Shown here one piece after another: positions 26,262-35,048 of a DNA stretch of 64,000 bases (position 1 is the stretch's first letter; each line of letters starts with the position of its first letter). Source of the DNA: Chlamydiota bacterium. GTDB lineage: Bacteria; Chlamydiota; Chlamydiia; Chlamydiales; RGXB01. The position numbers and the translations under genes are program-made. The notes under the pieces are model-generated. The model searched no databases, was not told where the DNA came from, and saw only the letters and a list, made by a program, of their open reading frames with translations. The stretch is from NCBI GenBank assembly GCA_016866495.1, contig VGMG01000004.1, forward strand, positions 62,001 through 126,000, written 5' to 3'.

Positions 26262-26887
26262 AGCGCAGGTTTTTTAATAGCTGAACAGAAAGGGCATTTT
26301 TTTGGATCATGAGGAGATGCCCTGCAAAATTCCCGTCCGGCAAAAATAATTTGCAAATGTACTTTGGACCAAGAGCTTTTTGGAAAAAGTTTTTTCAAAT
26401 CCTCCTCAACTTTTAAAGGGTTTTTTGAGGATGAGAGCCCCCAGCGATTTGCAAGACGTAAGATGTGGGTATCAACTGGAAAAGCATCGTGGCCAAAAGC
26501 TTGGGCTAAAACGCATAGGGCTGTTTTTCTCCCCACACCCGGAAGTTGCATAAGCTCCTCCAATTTGGGAGGAACTTCTCCCTTAAAATTTTCGAGAAGC
26601 ATTTTAGAAAGGGAGGTAATATTTTTTGCTTTTTGTGGGGATAATCCGATCGGGCGGATGATTTTTTGGATCTCATCAACTCCTAAAAGGACCATTTTTT
26701 TTGGCGAGTCGGCAGAATCAAACAAGAAAGGAGTGATCTCGTTCACTTTTTTATCCGTGCTTTGTTGAGATAACAAAACAGCGACCAAAAGAGTAAAAGG
26801 GCAACGGTGCTTGAGAGGAACATCTACGTTTGGATAGGTATTGTTTAATAAATCGTGGATAATAGAGGCCTTTAGCGATTTTCTCAT
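26258..26887 (-). CDS. nth: Endonuclease III (DNA glycosylase/AP lyase)
   Basis: Removes oxidised pyrimidines and cleaves the abasic site. 209 residues. The helix-hairpin-helix LPGVGRKTA with catalytic Lys and the catalytic Asp in FPVDTHILRL are intact. The C-terminal [4Fe-4S] motif (normally C-x6-C-x2-C-x5-C) is irregular: CRASPHDPKKCPFC has spacing 9 then 2, and no fourth Cys before the stop. ATG at 26887 is chosen over a TTG at 26908 because AGGAAA lies before it and it then no longer overlaps mnmE, which ends at 26893. Confidence 0.92.
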   Translation of the reverse strand: MRKSLKASIIHDLLNNTYPNVDVPLKHRCPFTLLVAVLLSQQSTDKKVNEITPFLFDSADSPKKMVLLGVDEIQKIIRPIGLSPQKAKNITSLSKMLLENFKGEVPPKLEELMQLPGVGRKTALCVLAQAFGHDAFPVDTHILRLANRWGLSSSKNPLKVEEDLKKLFPKSSWSKVHLQIIFAGREFCRASPHDPKKCPFCSAIKKPAL

Positions 26888-26892
26888 ACGAT

Positions 26893-28239
26893 CTATTTTC
26901 CTACGCAAAAGTGGCTGAAGATTTGATTAAGAACCTCTTCAGATACGTTTCTGCCGATGATTTCGGATAACGAGTAGATAGCCGATTTGATATCCATCAC
27001 TAAAAGTTCTCCACCCACTCCATTTTCTAGCCCCTCTTGGACTGTTTTCAAAAAAGCAACAGCCTGCTCAATAGCCTTGAAGTGGCGCTCCTTAACTAAA
27101 ATAACCTCCTCTTTTGATAAGAGGCCGTTTTGATTTTCTATCCACTGTACCAAAAGTTCTTTGAGCACGTCTAATCCGGTCAAATTTTTCGCAGAAATTA
27201 AAACACCTTGGTGTTTTCGGGATGGTTCTAATAGATCCGCTTTGTTGGTAACTACGATCGTCTTTTGTGGATCCATTTCAGAAAAAAGCAGGTTTTCAAA
27301 GTCGGTTGAAGGGCGAGAGCCGTCTAATAAAAAGAGGACCAAATCACTCTTTTCAATGGCCTCCAAAGAGCGGCGTATCCCCTCCTTTTCAATACTTTCA
27401 TCGGTATCTCTAATACCAGCCGTGTCAATTAAGGTAAAATGGTGCCCATAAAGATGAATTTCCCCTTCAATCAAATCACGTGTTGTTCCCGCTATAGGGG
27501 TGACAATAGCGCGCTCTTTTTCCATCAAAGCATTTAAAAGTGAGGATTTTCCAACATTTGGCGCTCCAATGAGGCAAAGTTTTGTCGAGGTATTGAGCGT
27601 GCTTCCGGTGTAGAAGGTGTTTTTAAGTTTTGTTAATGAGTCGATAATTGTTTTGAGTTTTATTAGATACTCTTCAGTTGTGATAAATTCTAGCCCCTCC
27701 TCAGGGTAGTCTACTGACGCTTCCAAAATAGCAGCCAGATAAAAGAGCTCCTCTTGGAAAAAGAGAATTTTTTTGGATAAAAGCCCCTCAAGCTGATTTT
27801 TGGCCGCTTTCAAGGCGGCATCATTTTTTGCATGGATCATCATTTGTATCGACTCGGCTTTTGCTAAGTCGATTTTGCCATTCATAAAAGCTTTAAGTGT
27901 AAATTCACCGGGAAGGGCTAATCTCGCCCCTGCGATGTGTGCAGCTTGTAAAATTTTTTTACAAATGAGCTGACCACCGTGGCATTGAATTTCTACAACG
28001 TCCTCTCCGGTAAATGAGCGTGGAGAGAGCATCTTAAAAACTAAGACCTCATCAAGAATCTCTCCACAAGGACTCAAAGCTTTAGTAAGGTAGACCCTAT
28101 GGCTCTCTTTATAAGTGAGATCGATTTGAATGATTTTGTTTGCAACCTCCACAGCCTCAGGGCCACTGATGCGGATAATCCCTACCCCGCCATCTCCGGG
28201 GGGAGTGGCGATCGCTGTAATAGTCTTTTTCTCGCTCAT
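26893..28239 (-). CDS. mnmE: tRNA modification GTPase MnmE
   Basis: With MnmG it builds the 5-carboxymethylaminomethyl group on wobble U34. 448 residues: N-terminal folate-binding domain, helical domain, then an inserted G domain with GAPNVGKSS (G1), GTTRD (G2), DTAG (G3) and TNKAD (G4), and the C-terminal catalytic Cys in FCVGK. Followed by nth after 5 bases, so the two are cotranscribed. Confidence 0.96.
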   Translation of the reverse strand: MSEKKTITAIATPPGDGGVGIIRISGPEAVEVANKIIQIDLTYKESHRVYLTKALSPCGEILDEVLVFKMLSPRSFTGEDVVEIQCHGGQLICKKILQAAHIAGARLALPGEFTLKAFMNGKIDLAKAESIQMMIHAKNDAALKAAKNQLEGLLSKKILFFQEELFYLAAILEASVDYPEEGLEFITTEEYLIKLKTIIDSLTKLKNTFYTGSTLNTSTKLCLIGAPNVGKSSLLNALMEKERAIVTPIAGTTRDLIEGEIHLYGHHFTLIDTAGIRDTDESIEKEGIRRSLEAIEKSDLVLFLLDGSRPSTDFENLLFSEMDPQKTIVVTNKADLLEPSRKHQGVLISAKNLTGLDVLKELLVQWIENQNGLLSKEEVILVKERHFKAIEQAVAFLKTVQEGLENGVGGELLVMDIKSAIYSLSEIIGRNVSEEVLNQIFSHFCVGK

Positions 28240-28251
28240 AAGGCGACAATA

Positions 28252-28818
28252 TTAGCAGATTTTTGTCTGCAGGGCAACTTTCAAAAGCTCTTGAAGATCG
28301 GTTTTTTCTAACACACTCTCTTGAGCCTTTAAGATTTTCTTTCTTGCTTCTACACTCGAGTAACCGATATTCACAAGAGCCTGCACACCATCTTCTATTA
28401 AAGAATTTTCTTGAGAAAATGGGTCCAGTTTACCGCTGAGTTCGACAATAATTCTTTCGGCCGATTTTTTTCCTATCCCTGGAACTTTGATGAGCGTTTG
28501 TACCTCTTTCAACTCAATGGCTCTTTTTAAAATTTCTTTTGATAAGTGTCCTAGTAGGGACAAGGTGGTTTTGGGGCCGATATGAGGGTGAAGAGTCTCA
28601 AAAAGTTTTTTTTCCTCTTTTTCAAGAAAACCAAATAGGCGATTGGAGTCTTCCCGAACAATTTGTGAGGTGTATAATAAAAGCGTTTCGCCTAAACGGT
28701 GGCAGATTTTGTCGAAAGTAGTTAAAGGGATCCATATTCCATAACCTACTCCATAGGCGAAAAGGGTGGCTTTTTGTCCGTTTAAATCGATCAGTTTACC
28801 TTCGACACACTCTATCAT
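28252..28818 (-). CDS. ruvA: Holliday junction branch migration subunit RuvA
   Basis: Binds four-way junctions and loads the RuvB motor. 188 residues: N-terminal OB-fold, tandem helix-hairpin-helix motifs (LKVPGIGKKSAERII near residue 110) and a small C-terminal domain (ALVNIGYSSVEA) that contacts RuvB. The start overlaps the ruvC stop by 4 bp. No ruvB in the window. Confidence 0.95.
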   Translation of the reverse strand: MIECVEGKLIDLNGQKATLFAYGVGYGIWIPLTTFDKICHRLGETLLLYTSQIVREDSNRLFGFLEKEEKKLFETLHPHIGPKTTLSLLGHLSKEILKRAIELKEVQTLIKVPGIGKKSAERIIVELSGKLDPFSQENSLIEDGVQALVNIGYSSVEARKKILKAQESVLEKTDLQELLKVALQTKIC

Positions 28819-29300
28819 ACGATTCCTGTTTTTATCCGGTTGAGATGACAGTAGGCTAACGCAATCGCATCAGTTGTGTCAAACGGGGTTTCAAAAGGGC
28901 GTTGAAATAGAAGCCTACACATTTTTTGCACCTCCTCTTTTGTTGCATTCCCTTTTCCCGTGATCCCCCTTTTTGCCTCGGCCGGTGAATACTCAAATGC
29001 CTCAATGTTTTTTTGGTCTGCAGCTGCTAAAATTACCCCTCTGGACATCGCAATAGCCATAGTTGCTCTCGGGTTCAATCCCACAAATTGGGATTCAATA
29101 GCAATTTGGTCTGGCGAAAATTTTTCAAGAATTTTTGTCGCCTCCCGAAGCAATTCTCCTAAACGCTTTTGAAGAGAATTTTTTGAGGCTATAGCGATGA
29201 ACCCGGCCTCAATGAGATGGATTTTACCCTGAATTTGAGTTAAAAGAGCCCAGCCGGTTTTTTCGGTCCCCGGGTCAAATCCTAAAATGATTTTTTTCAT
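28815..29300 (-). CDS. ruvC: Holliday junction endonuclease RuvC
   Basis: Resolves four-way junctions. 161 residues with the four acidic residues of the RNase H-like site: Asp in GFDPGTEKTGW, Glu in IAIESQFVG, and the two Asp of DTTDAIALA near the C-terminus. First gene of the ruvC-ruvA-mnmE-nth run on the minus strand. Confidence 0.95.
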   Translation of the reverse strand: MKKIILGFDPGTEKTGWALLTQIQGKIHLIEAGFIAIASKNSLQKRLGELLREATKILEKFSPDQIAIESQFVGLNPRATMAIAMSRGVILAAADQKNIEAFEYSPAEAKRGITGKGNATKEEVQKMCRLLFQRPFETPFDTTDAIALAYCHLNRIKTGIV

Positions 29301-29510
29301 AGAGGGTCAATTTTTTGTCTATTTTCACTATAGAAGAAAAATCTCATCTTCAGCAAGCGCCATCTCTTTTTTAAAAATCGGTTTTAAAAAAATTAAAAAT
29401 ATTCTTTAAACCCCGTTAAGAGGCGATTTTTGACTCTTAATGCAAAATTAAAATTTTACTTATATAGATTGAATAGGCATACTGGGTTAAATAGTTAAGG
29501 AGATTTAGCT

Positions 29511-30650
29511 ATGAGTACAAAACCAGGAAGCTCTACAGAAACTGTAGGCGGTTCTTTTTTCGATTTTTGTGGCAGGACAAGAAAGGTTCCTGAAGAGAGC
29601 GAAAAAGGATTTTTTGATAGCATCACCGATTTTTTTGGGATGGGATGCACCTCACGAAGAGGGCTTGCATCCATATTTAGTAAAGAAAGAATAGCCCCTG
29701 AAGAAGGGGAAAAACTGATGAAAAATCTCTTCAAGGCCTTAACGGAAAAAGGGACTTTAAGGATGAATCCATCAGATTATGAGAGACATGTCCGTACTGA
29801 AATGGCAAAAAGAACAAACGGTGTCATTTGTCGCGAATGTTTTATTTTTAAAGAATTTCACAGAACTGAATTAAGGCAAGTCGATCAGAGAATAGATCCG
29901 ACAAATCCTGTCACAGCATTCACCCTTTTTGAGGGGATTAATGGAAGGGATGTAGCCGAATTTTTGCAATCGAGATGCCAAGTGGTACTAAAAGCTTTAG
30001 TTTCACAAGGCCATTCCCCCAAAGAGGTGCTATTACGCACATTCCATGAACTGGAGGCAAACGTTTTATCCAACCGGATCTTTACTCAGCAGGGGGCTGG
30101 GGGAATTGTGTGCCTTATTGATCACGAGAATGCCCTTATATACACTGCAACACTTGGAAATTCGCGTGCTTATATTATTCAAAAAGGTGCCAAAGGGGGC
30201 GCTATCCCTTTGAGTAATATAAGAAATTTCTCGTCTAAAAAAGATATTCAGCGATTGGACAGGGCGTTGAAAGCTCTTAAAGAGCAACGGGGAACTTGTT
30301 ATCTGCCATTTAGTGGTGAGTACCGATGGCCAAACGCAAAAGAGGGTGTACCCCATTCTAGGGCGTTGGGTTTATTGAGTTATAATGCTTACCGAGGTTT
30401 GGATAAACCTTTGTGGCCAATAAGCGCAAAGCCTAAAATCACATGCTATCCTTTACATGGTAAAGAAACACTTGTGATGGGGACAAAACCCTTTTTTGAT
30501 AGTTATCCCATTGAGTTGTTTGAAGAGGCAATCGTAAGCCACTCCAAATCGGATTTACAACATGTTATCGTCAAAGCGATGCCCCTTGGTAAAGAGATAA
30601 AAGAATTTTCCGGAGTGGTCTTGGCGAACTTTCAAGAAAAAAGGGATTAG
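29511..30650 (+). CDS. PP2C-like protein without metal-binding residues (putative pseudophosphatase)
   Basis: 379 residues. From about residue 130 the order of elements follows the PP2C phosphatase fold: FTLFEGINGRDVAEFL (family VFDGHGG), GAGGIVCLIDHENALIYTATLGNSRAYI (family GSTA and GDSRA), SRALGL (family SRALGD) and VMGTKPFFDSY (family ATDGLWD). The Asp residues that hold the catalytic metals are replaced (Glu141, Ile143 and Lys in GTKPFFD), so a binding rather than catalytic role is likely. The N-terminal 130 residues are polar, with no signal peptide. AAGGAG sits 9 bases before the ATG. A eukaryotic-like fold without activity would fit a type III effector, but that is inference. Confidence 0.65.
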   Translation: MSTKPGSSTETVGGSFFDFCGRTRKVPEESEKGFFDSITDFFGMGCTSRRGLASIFSKERIAPEEGEKLMKNLFKALTEKGTLRMNPSDYERHVRTEMAKRTNGVICRECFIFKEFHRTELRQVDQRIDPTNPVTAFTLFEGINGRDVAEFLQSRCQVVLKALVSQGHSPKEVLLRTFHELEANVLSNRIFTQQGAGGIVCLIDHENALIYTATLGNSRAYIIQKGAKGGAIPLSNIRNFSSKKDIQRLDRALKALKEQRGTCYLPFSGEYRWPNAKEGVPHSRALGLLSYNAYRGLDKPLWPISAKPKITCYPLHGKETLVMGTKPFFDSYPIELFEEAIVSHSKSDLQHVIVKAMPLGKEIKEFSGVVLANFQEKRD

Positions 30651-30677
30651 TTCTTAAAATGACTGCTTTTGAAAAAT

Positions 30678-30721
30678 AAGATCCGGGTCGCTTTTGTTTT
30701 AAAAAAAGCGGCCGGGATCTT
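30678..30721. terminator. Bidirectional intrinsic terminator
   Basis: An 18-base arm (30678-30695) pairs with 30704-30721 with two mismatched positions around an 8-base loop; A- and T-rich flanks on both sides. It lies between convergent genes. Confidence 0.8.
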
Positions 30722-30733
30722 TATTTATTGAGT

Positions 30734-32074
30734 TTAATGCAGCTGCAGTTCCTCTTCTGAGGTCTTTCTCGCACTTTTCACTGTTCCTAGGTAATCAGGC
30801 ATCTTTAATCCAGCCATTCCTGCCACATCATGTAAAGGTGGTAGGGATTTGACAAACTGACTTAAAAAGTTTGATGTCGTAGATTTTTGGTTATCTCCTT
30901 GATTTCCCGAATCCCAGACAGTGATTTTATCAATCTTGATATTTTTTATCGCTTCCGTTTGTAGAGAAACCATAGTCTCGAGCTTCTCCATCAATAGCAT
31001 TGTAGAAGCACTTTGAGCATCTTGGTTGCAAGCATCGATAAGCTGTTTATAACCTCGTGCTTTTGCGTCCAAAATTTTTTGGATTCCTAAAGCCTCAGCC
31101 TCTTTTATCAATAAAATCGCCTCTGCTTCCCCTTTTGCTACTAAAATTTTGCTTTGGGCTTCTGCTTGAGCTTCGATTTCAATTTTGCGTTTTTCGATTT
31201 CTTGGGGGACAATCTGTTCTGCCTCCAATCGTCTTGTGTTAGCTAAGGATTTGGCTTTTTGGATCTCCGCTTCCGCCTGTTGCAGAGCTGTTTGGCTTCT
31301 GCGTTTAGCCTCAGCCTCTTTTTCTGCAAGCATCGCATTCGTAGAAGCGATTTCTGCAGCCGATTCGTTTTCTCCTTTCACTGCATCCGCATTGTAGCTG
31401 GCGACAAGAATTCTACAATCCCTTTCCTGAGAAGCTTTACCCACTTCTCCCTGCTTTTCTTGTTCGGCAACGTCCACTTTGGCCTGGTTCACAGCTGTTG
31501 AGGAGGCTTTTTTTCCTATGCTATCGATATACTCTGATTCATCAGTAATGTCGGTGATATTGACGTTTAGAAGAGTAAGACCGATTTTGTGGAGCTCCTC
31601 TTCTATGTTGTCTTTAATCGCTTCTAAAAATCTCTCACGATCTTGATTGATCTCCTCAATTCTCAACGAGGCAATAGTTAAACGAAGTTGACCTGTGATT
31701 ATTTCGGTAGCCATCATTTCGATACTACGCGCATCAAGTTCTAAAAGGCGAATAGCAGCATTTTGCATGATTTCGGGGCTTACCCCCAAGGCTACAGTAA
31801 AGGTGCTAGGTATGTTCACGCGAATATTTTGTTGAGACAAAGCCCCTTTTAAAGAGATGTGTATGGTCTTGGGTGTAAGGTCTAAAAATGCATACCCTTG
31901 GATCAAAGGCCAAACGATCCGTCCACCCCCGTGGTGGCACTGAATGGTTTTTCCAAAGCCCACTCGGCCATAAATAACTAAAATTTTATTTGAGGGACAG
32001 CGTTGATAAAGCTTGATGGAGAGTAAGAGCAAGAAACCTAACGTGCCGAAAAGGATTAAGGTCATGGATGCCAT
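30734..32074 (-). CDS. Flotillin-like SPFH-domain membrane scaffold
   Basis: 446 residues. An N-terminal membrane helix (about 4-22) is followed by an SPFH/Band 7 domain (about 28-200) and a long Ala/Glu-rich coiled coil (about 200-350, with repeats such as EAEAKRR, QAEAEIQKAK, EAQAEAQSK) typical of flotillins FloT/YuaG. These form membrane microdomain scaffolds. GGGGG precedes the ATG. Single-gene transcript ending at the shared terminator. Flotillin is not a standard Chlamydia gene, as far as I recall. Confidence 0.87.
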   Translation of the reverse strand: MASMTLILFGTLGFLLLLSIKLYQRCPSNKILVIYGRVGFGKTIQCHHGGGRIVWPLIQGYAFLDLTPKTIHISLKGALSQQNIRVNIPSTFTVALGVSPEIMQNAAIRLLELDARSIEMMATEIITGQLRLTIASLRIEEINQDRERFLEAIKDNIEEELHKIGLTLLNVNITDITDESEYIDSIGKKASSTAVNQAKVDVAEQEKQGEVGKASQERDCRILVASYNADAVKGENESAAEIASTNAMLAEKEAEAKRRSQTALQQAEAEIQKAKSLANTRRLEAEQIVPQEIEKRKIEIEAQAEAQSKILVAKGEAEAILLIKEAEALGIQKILDAKARGYKQLIDACNQDAQSASTMLLMEKLETMVSLQTEAIKNIKIDKITVWDSGNQGDNQKSTTSNFLSQFVKSLPPLHDVAGMAGLKMPDYLGTVKSARKTSEEELQLH

Positions 32075-32197
32075 GGGACCCCCTTAGTTCGTAAAAAGTT
32101 TAGGATGCGGACAAGAAATTTTCAAATCGGTCCGGCTATTTTTGGATTATATCCTACAAAATATTATATTTTTTGATGAAATGAGTCAAATAAATTT

Positions 32198-33079
32198 CTA
32201 ATCAAAGCGAGCAAAAGATCTTAGAACATGATGCCCAAAAAGGCTGATTGTAAGACCTGTTAAAACGAGAATGGTCGCAAATATTTTCCACAAAACAAGT
32301 GGTTCATTCAAGAAGATCGCAGCCCCTAAAAGAGCAAAAATGGGCGTAAGGAGTGTAAAGGGGGTGACCGCTTTTAGAGGATAATTTGTAACAAGCCAAC
32401 TCCATGCACCATAGGCAAAAAGCGTAGCAAGATAGGTGATATAGCCCACCCCGATCCAAAAATCAATTTTTTGATCGAGAATAGTATTTATCAAGACCGC
32501 TGGTCCCTCAATGAAAAGGCTTAATAAAAATAAAATGGGCCACGCAATAAAGCTCCCCCATGCAACAAGCGAAATGCTGTTTACATTTCCCATTTTCTTG
32601 GTTATCAAGTTTCCAGCGCTTGAGCAGACCGCGGTTCCGATAATAGGGAGTAATCCTTGAGCCGATATGGAGCTATCAAGATGGGCAATCACAATTCCAA
32701 TCCCCACAAAAGAGATTAAGCAACCTATCACATTCCAAAGACGAATTTTTTCTTGGAAAACAAAAATTCCTATAAAAACACTAAAGAAAACCTGTATCTG
32801 CAGAAGTAGCGAAGCGAGCCCCGCCGGCATTCCAAGAAAAAGTCCTAAAAAAAGGAGTCCGAATTGGATCACAAACATCACAATTCCGTAGAGAGTCAAA
32901 AGCCAAAAGGGGGTTTTGGGTCTTTTTATAAAAAAGATAAAGGGGATGCTAGACAGAAAAAAACGGAGCGCACAAAGGGCAAGCGGTTTGGTTTCGACAA
33001 GACAGTACTTGATGACAACAAAATTCAGACCCCAAATTGCTGTAATCAATAGAGAAATAAAAAGGCTTAAAAAGGGCAT
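32198..33079 (-). CDS. EamA/DMT family transporter
   Basis: 293 residues with ten hydrophobic helices arranged as two homologous five-helix halves. The first half starts with LITAIWGLNFVVIK and ends with NVIGCLISFVGIGI; the second includes PLKAVTPFTLLTPIFALLGA and LTGLTISLFG. Drug/metabolite exporters of this family often move amino acids or S-adenosylmethionine; the substrate cannot be inferred. Monocistronic, with a 221-bp gap to the next gene. Confidence 0.85.
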   Translation of the reverse strand: MPFLSLFISLLITAIWGLNFVVIKYCLVETKPLALCALRFFLSSIPFIFFIKRPKTPFWLLTLYGIVMFVIQFGLLFLGLFLGMPAGLASLLLQIQVFFSVFIGIFVFQEKIRLWNVIGCLISFVGIGIVIAHLDSSISAQGLLPIIGTAVCSSAGNLITKKMGNVNSISLVAWGSFIAWPILFLLSLFIEGPAVLINTILDQKIDFWIGVGYITYLATLFAYGAWSWLVTNYPLKAVTPFTLLTPIFALLGAAIFLNEPLVLWKIFATILVLTGLTISLFGHHVLRSFARFD

Positions 33080-33327
33080 AATTGCTTTTTAGCTCCTCTT
33101 GAGGTTTCAGACTATACCCCTTTTAGGAGTTCTTTGGCGAGAAAAGAGGAGATTTCCGAGATGAAACCCGATTCTGAACGGTGCTACAAACAGTTCTAAA
33201 AAACTTTTTTCAATGATGATTTGGGATTTAACAAAAACCCTTTTTGTTTTAAAACCGAGCAGTTGTTAGAATTTTTAAAAAACTAGACCAAAGAATTTTT
33301 TTGAAAAATCATAAATCTGACCTTGAT

Positions 33328-34110
33328 ATGAAAAAATATGGTGTTGTGATTTTAGCGGCAGGGGATGCTTCCCGATTGGAGATGGATATTCCCAAAGGGT
33401 GTGTGGAAATCCACAACTCATCTCTTTTAAAAAGAATTCTCGAAAGGTGTCCCGAAAATGTAGCCATCATGACCTCCAACAAAAATCATGAGCGGATTGT
33501 AGAGCATGTTTTAGGTTTAAAATTTGAGAAAAAGATAGATTTCTTTATCCAAAAATCGGCAACTGTTGAGGGGCTTTTTCTAGAAAGCCCGATGGGTAAT
33601 GGGGATCTTTTTAGAGCTTTTTATTCAAGTCCTAGCTACCAAAATTTTCTAAAAGATAGCGTAGAACGGGTCGTTGTTTGCCCTGTAGATAACCCTCTTT
33701 GTCAGCCCTATTCTCCCTTTCTACATACTGCTGAAGAATTAGTTGTTCTGGGGGTAAAAAAAAGATCCCATTTAGAATCTGTGGGCACTCTTATTGAAGA
33801 GGACAAGCTTAGTGTTAGAGAATATACGGTAGAAAAAAGCTCAAACGGACTTGCCTATACCGGAATTTTCTCCACAACCTTGGATTTTTTCAGGCGAGCC
33901 GCAACCATGGATAAAATGGTTAAAATCCATCGTATAGAGAAAATTCATCAGGGAAAGAGAGTCTATAAAAATGAAAAATTTGTATTTGATTTCTTTCCCT
34001 TGGCAAAAAGCTACAAAGTGGTAGAGGTGGACCGATTGTCTCACTTTCTACCTATCAAAAGGGCAATCGGAGAAGACAGTTTAGAAGAGGCCTTAAGGGT
34101 ATTACGATGA
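33328..34110 (+). CDS. Short UDP-sugar pyrophosphorylase (UDPGP/UAP family)
   Basis: 260 residues from the ATG (a TTG at 33301 adds nine). The nucleotide-binding loop LAAGDASRLEMDIPKG corresponds to LAGGxGTRLGxxxPKG, and later signature elements are SPMGNGDLFRAF and VVVCPVDNPL, with a C-terminal SHFLPIKRAIGE. Usual family members exceed 400 residues, so this is a core-only form lacking the N- and C-terminal domains. It probably makes a UDP-sugar from UTP and a sugar 1-phosphate. It is coupled to gpsA (ATGA overlap), the arrangement I recall for C. trachomatis. Confidence 0.75.
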   Translation: MKKYGVVILAAGDASRLEMDIPKGCVEIHNSSLLKRILERCPENVAIMTSNKNHERIVEHVLGLKFEKKIDFFIQKSATVEGLFLESPMGNGDLFRAFYSSPSYQNFLKDSVERVVVCPVDNPLCQPYSPFLHTAEELVVLGVKKRSHLESVGTLIEEDKLSVREYTVEKSSNGLAYTGIFSTTLDFFRRAATMDKMVKIHRIEKIHQGKRVYKNEKFVFDFFPLAKSYKVVEVDRLSHFLPIKRAIGEDSLEEALRVLR

Positions 34111-35048
34111 AAATGAAACGAGTGACAATTTTAGGCAGCGGAGCTTGGGCATTTGCTCTATCTCAGGCTTTAAAAAATGTAGAAGTGCGGATGTATTCGA
34201 TCGAAAAAGATGTGATACACTCGATCCGGGGACAAAAAAAACACCCCCGATTTCCCATAGTTTCGATGAATAACTCGCTTGAAATGCATGAGAATTTAAA
34301 AGACGCGATTGAAAATGCAGATCTTTTGATTGAGTCGGTAACATCGCAGGGCTTTAAACCTGTGATGCAGGCTTTAAAAGATCTAGACTGTAGAATCCCG
34401 GTTCTTATCACCTCAAAAGGAATCGACCATAAATGCCACACTCTCTATGAAATTGCAAAAGAGATCGGAATGCAGAATCTGGCGGTTTTAAGTGGGGCAA
34501 CTTTCGCTGATGAGGTCCTTGCAAGACTTACAACATGCGCCACTGTTGCCTCATCAGACCCTTTGCTAAGAAGAGCTGTTGGACAAGTTTTTGATGAGGA
34601 TTTTTTTCACACAGAAGAATCAGATGAGCCGATCGCCTGCATGCTTAGTGGCGCTGTGAAAAATATCTATGCGATTCTTTGTGGTTTAGTTGAGGGTTTG
34701 GGTTATGGCAAAAATGCTAGAGCAGCATTGATCACCAAAGCCTATCAGGAGATGAAAAAGCTCTTACGCTTTAGAGGAATGAACGAGGCTTGTCTGGAAA
34801 ATTTTTCCGGCTTAGCAGATCTTATTTTAACCTGCACCTCCGAAAAAAGTCGTAATTTTCAATGCGGAATCAATATTGCCCATGGGATGTCCCCTGAGGA
34901 GGCAAGGGGTAGCGTTGGAATGGTAGTTGAGGGGGCGTTTGCTGCTCAAGCCATTCACAGCGTGATTGAGTTGCCTATAGCTCAAATCGTTTACAAGATT
35001 TTGTTTGAAGGTTATGGTGTGGATCAAGAAGTACGGAAGATTTTTTGA
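34107..35048 (+). CDS. gpsA: Glycerol-3-phosphate dehydrogenase [NAD(P)+]
   Basis: Makes sn-glycerol-3-phosphate from dihydroxyacetone phosphate for phospholipid synthesis. 313 residues: N-terminal Rossmann motif GSGAWAFAL, GATFADEV (family GPSFAxEV) and catalytic Lys in SGAVKNIYAI, followed by the helical domain. Overlaps both neighbours by 4 bp, so it sits in a tight three-gene operon. Confidence 0.92.
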   Translation: MKMKRVTILGSGAWAFALSQALKNVEVRMYSIEKDVIHSIRGQKKHPRFPIVSMNNSLEMHENLKDAIENADLLIESVTSQGFKPVMQALKDLDCRIPVLITSKGIDHKCHTLYEIAKEIGMQNLAVLSGATFADEVLARLTTCATVASSDPLLRRAVGQVFDEDFFHTEESDEPIACMLSGAVKNIYAILCGLVEGLGYGKNARAALITKAYQEMKKLLRFRGMNEACLENFSGLADLILTCTSEKSRNFQCGINIAHGMSPEEARGSVGMVVEGAFAAQAIHSVIELPIAQIVYKILFEGYGVDQEVRKIF

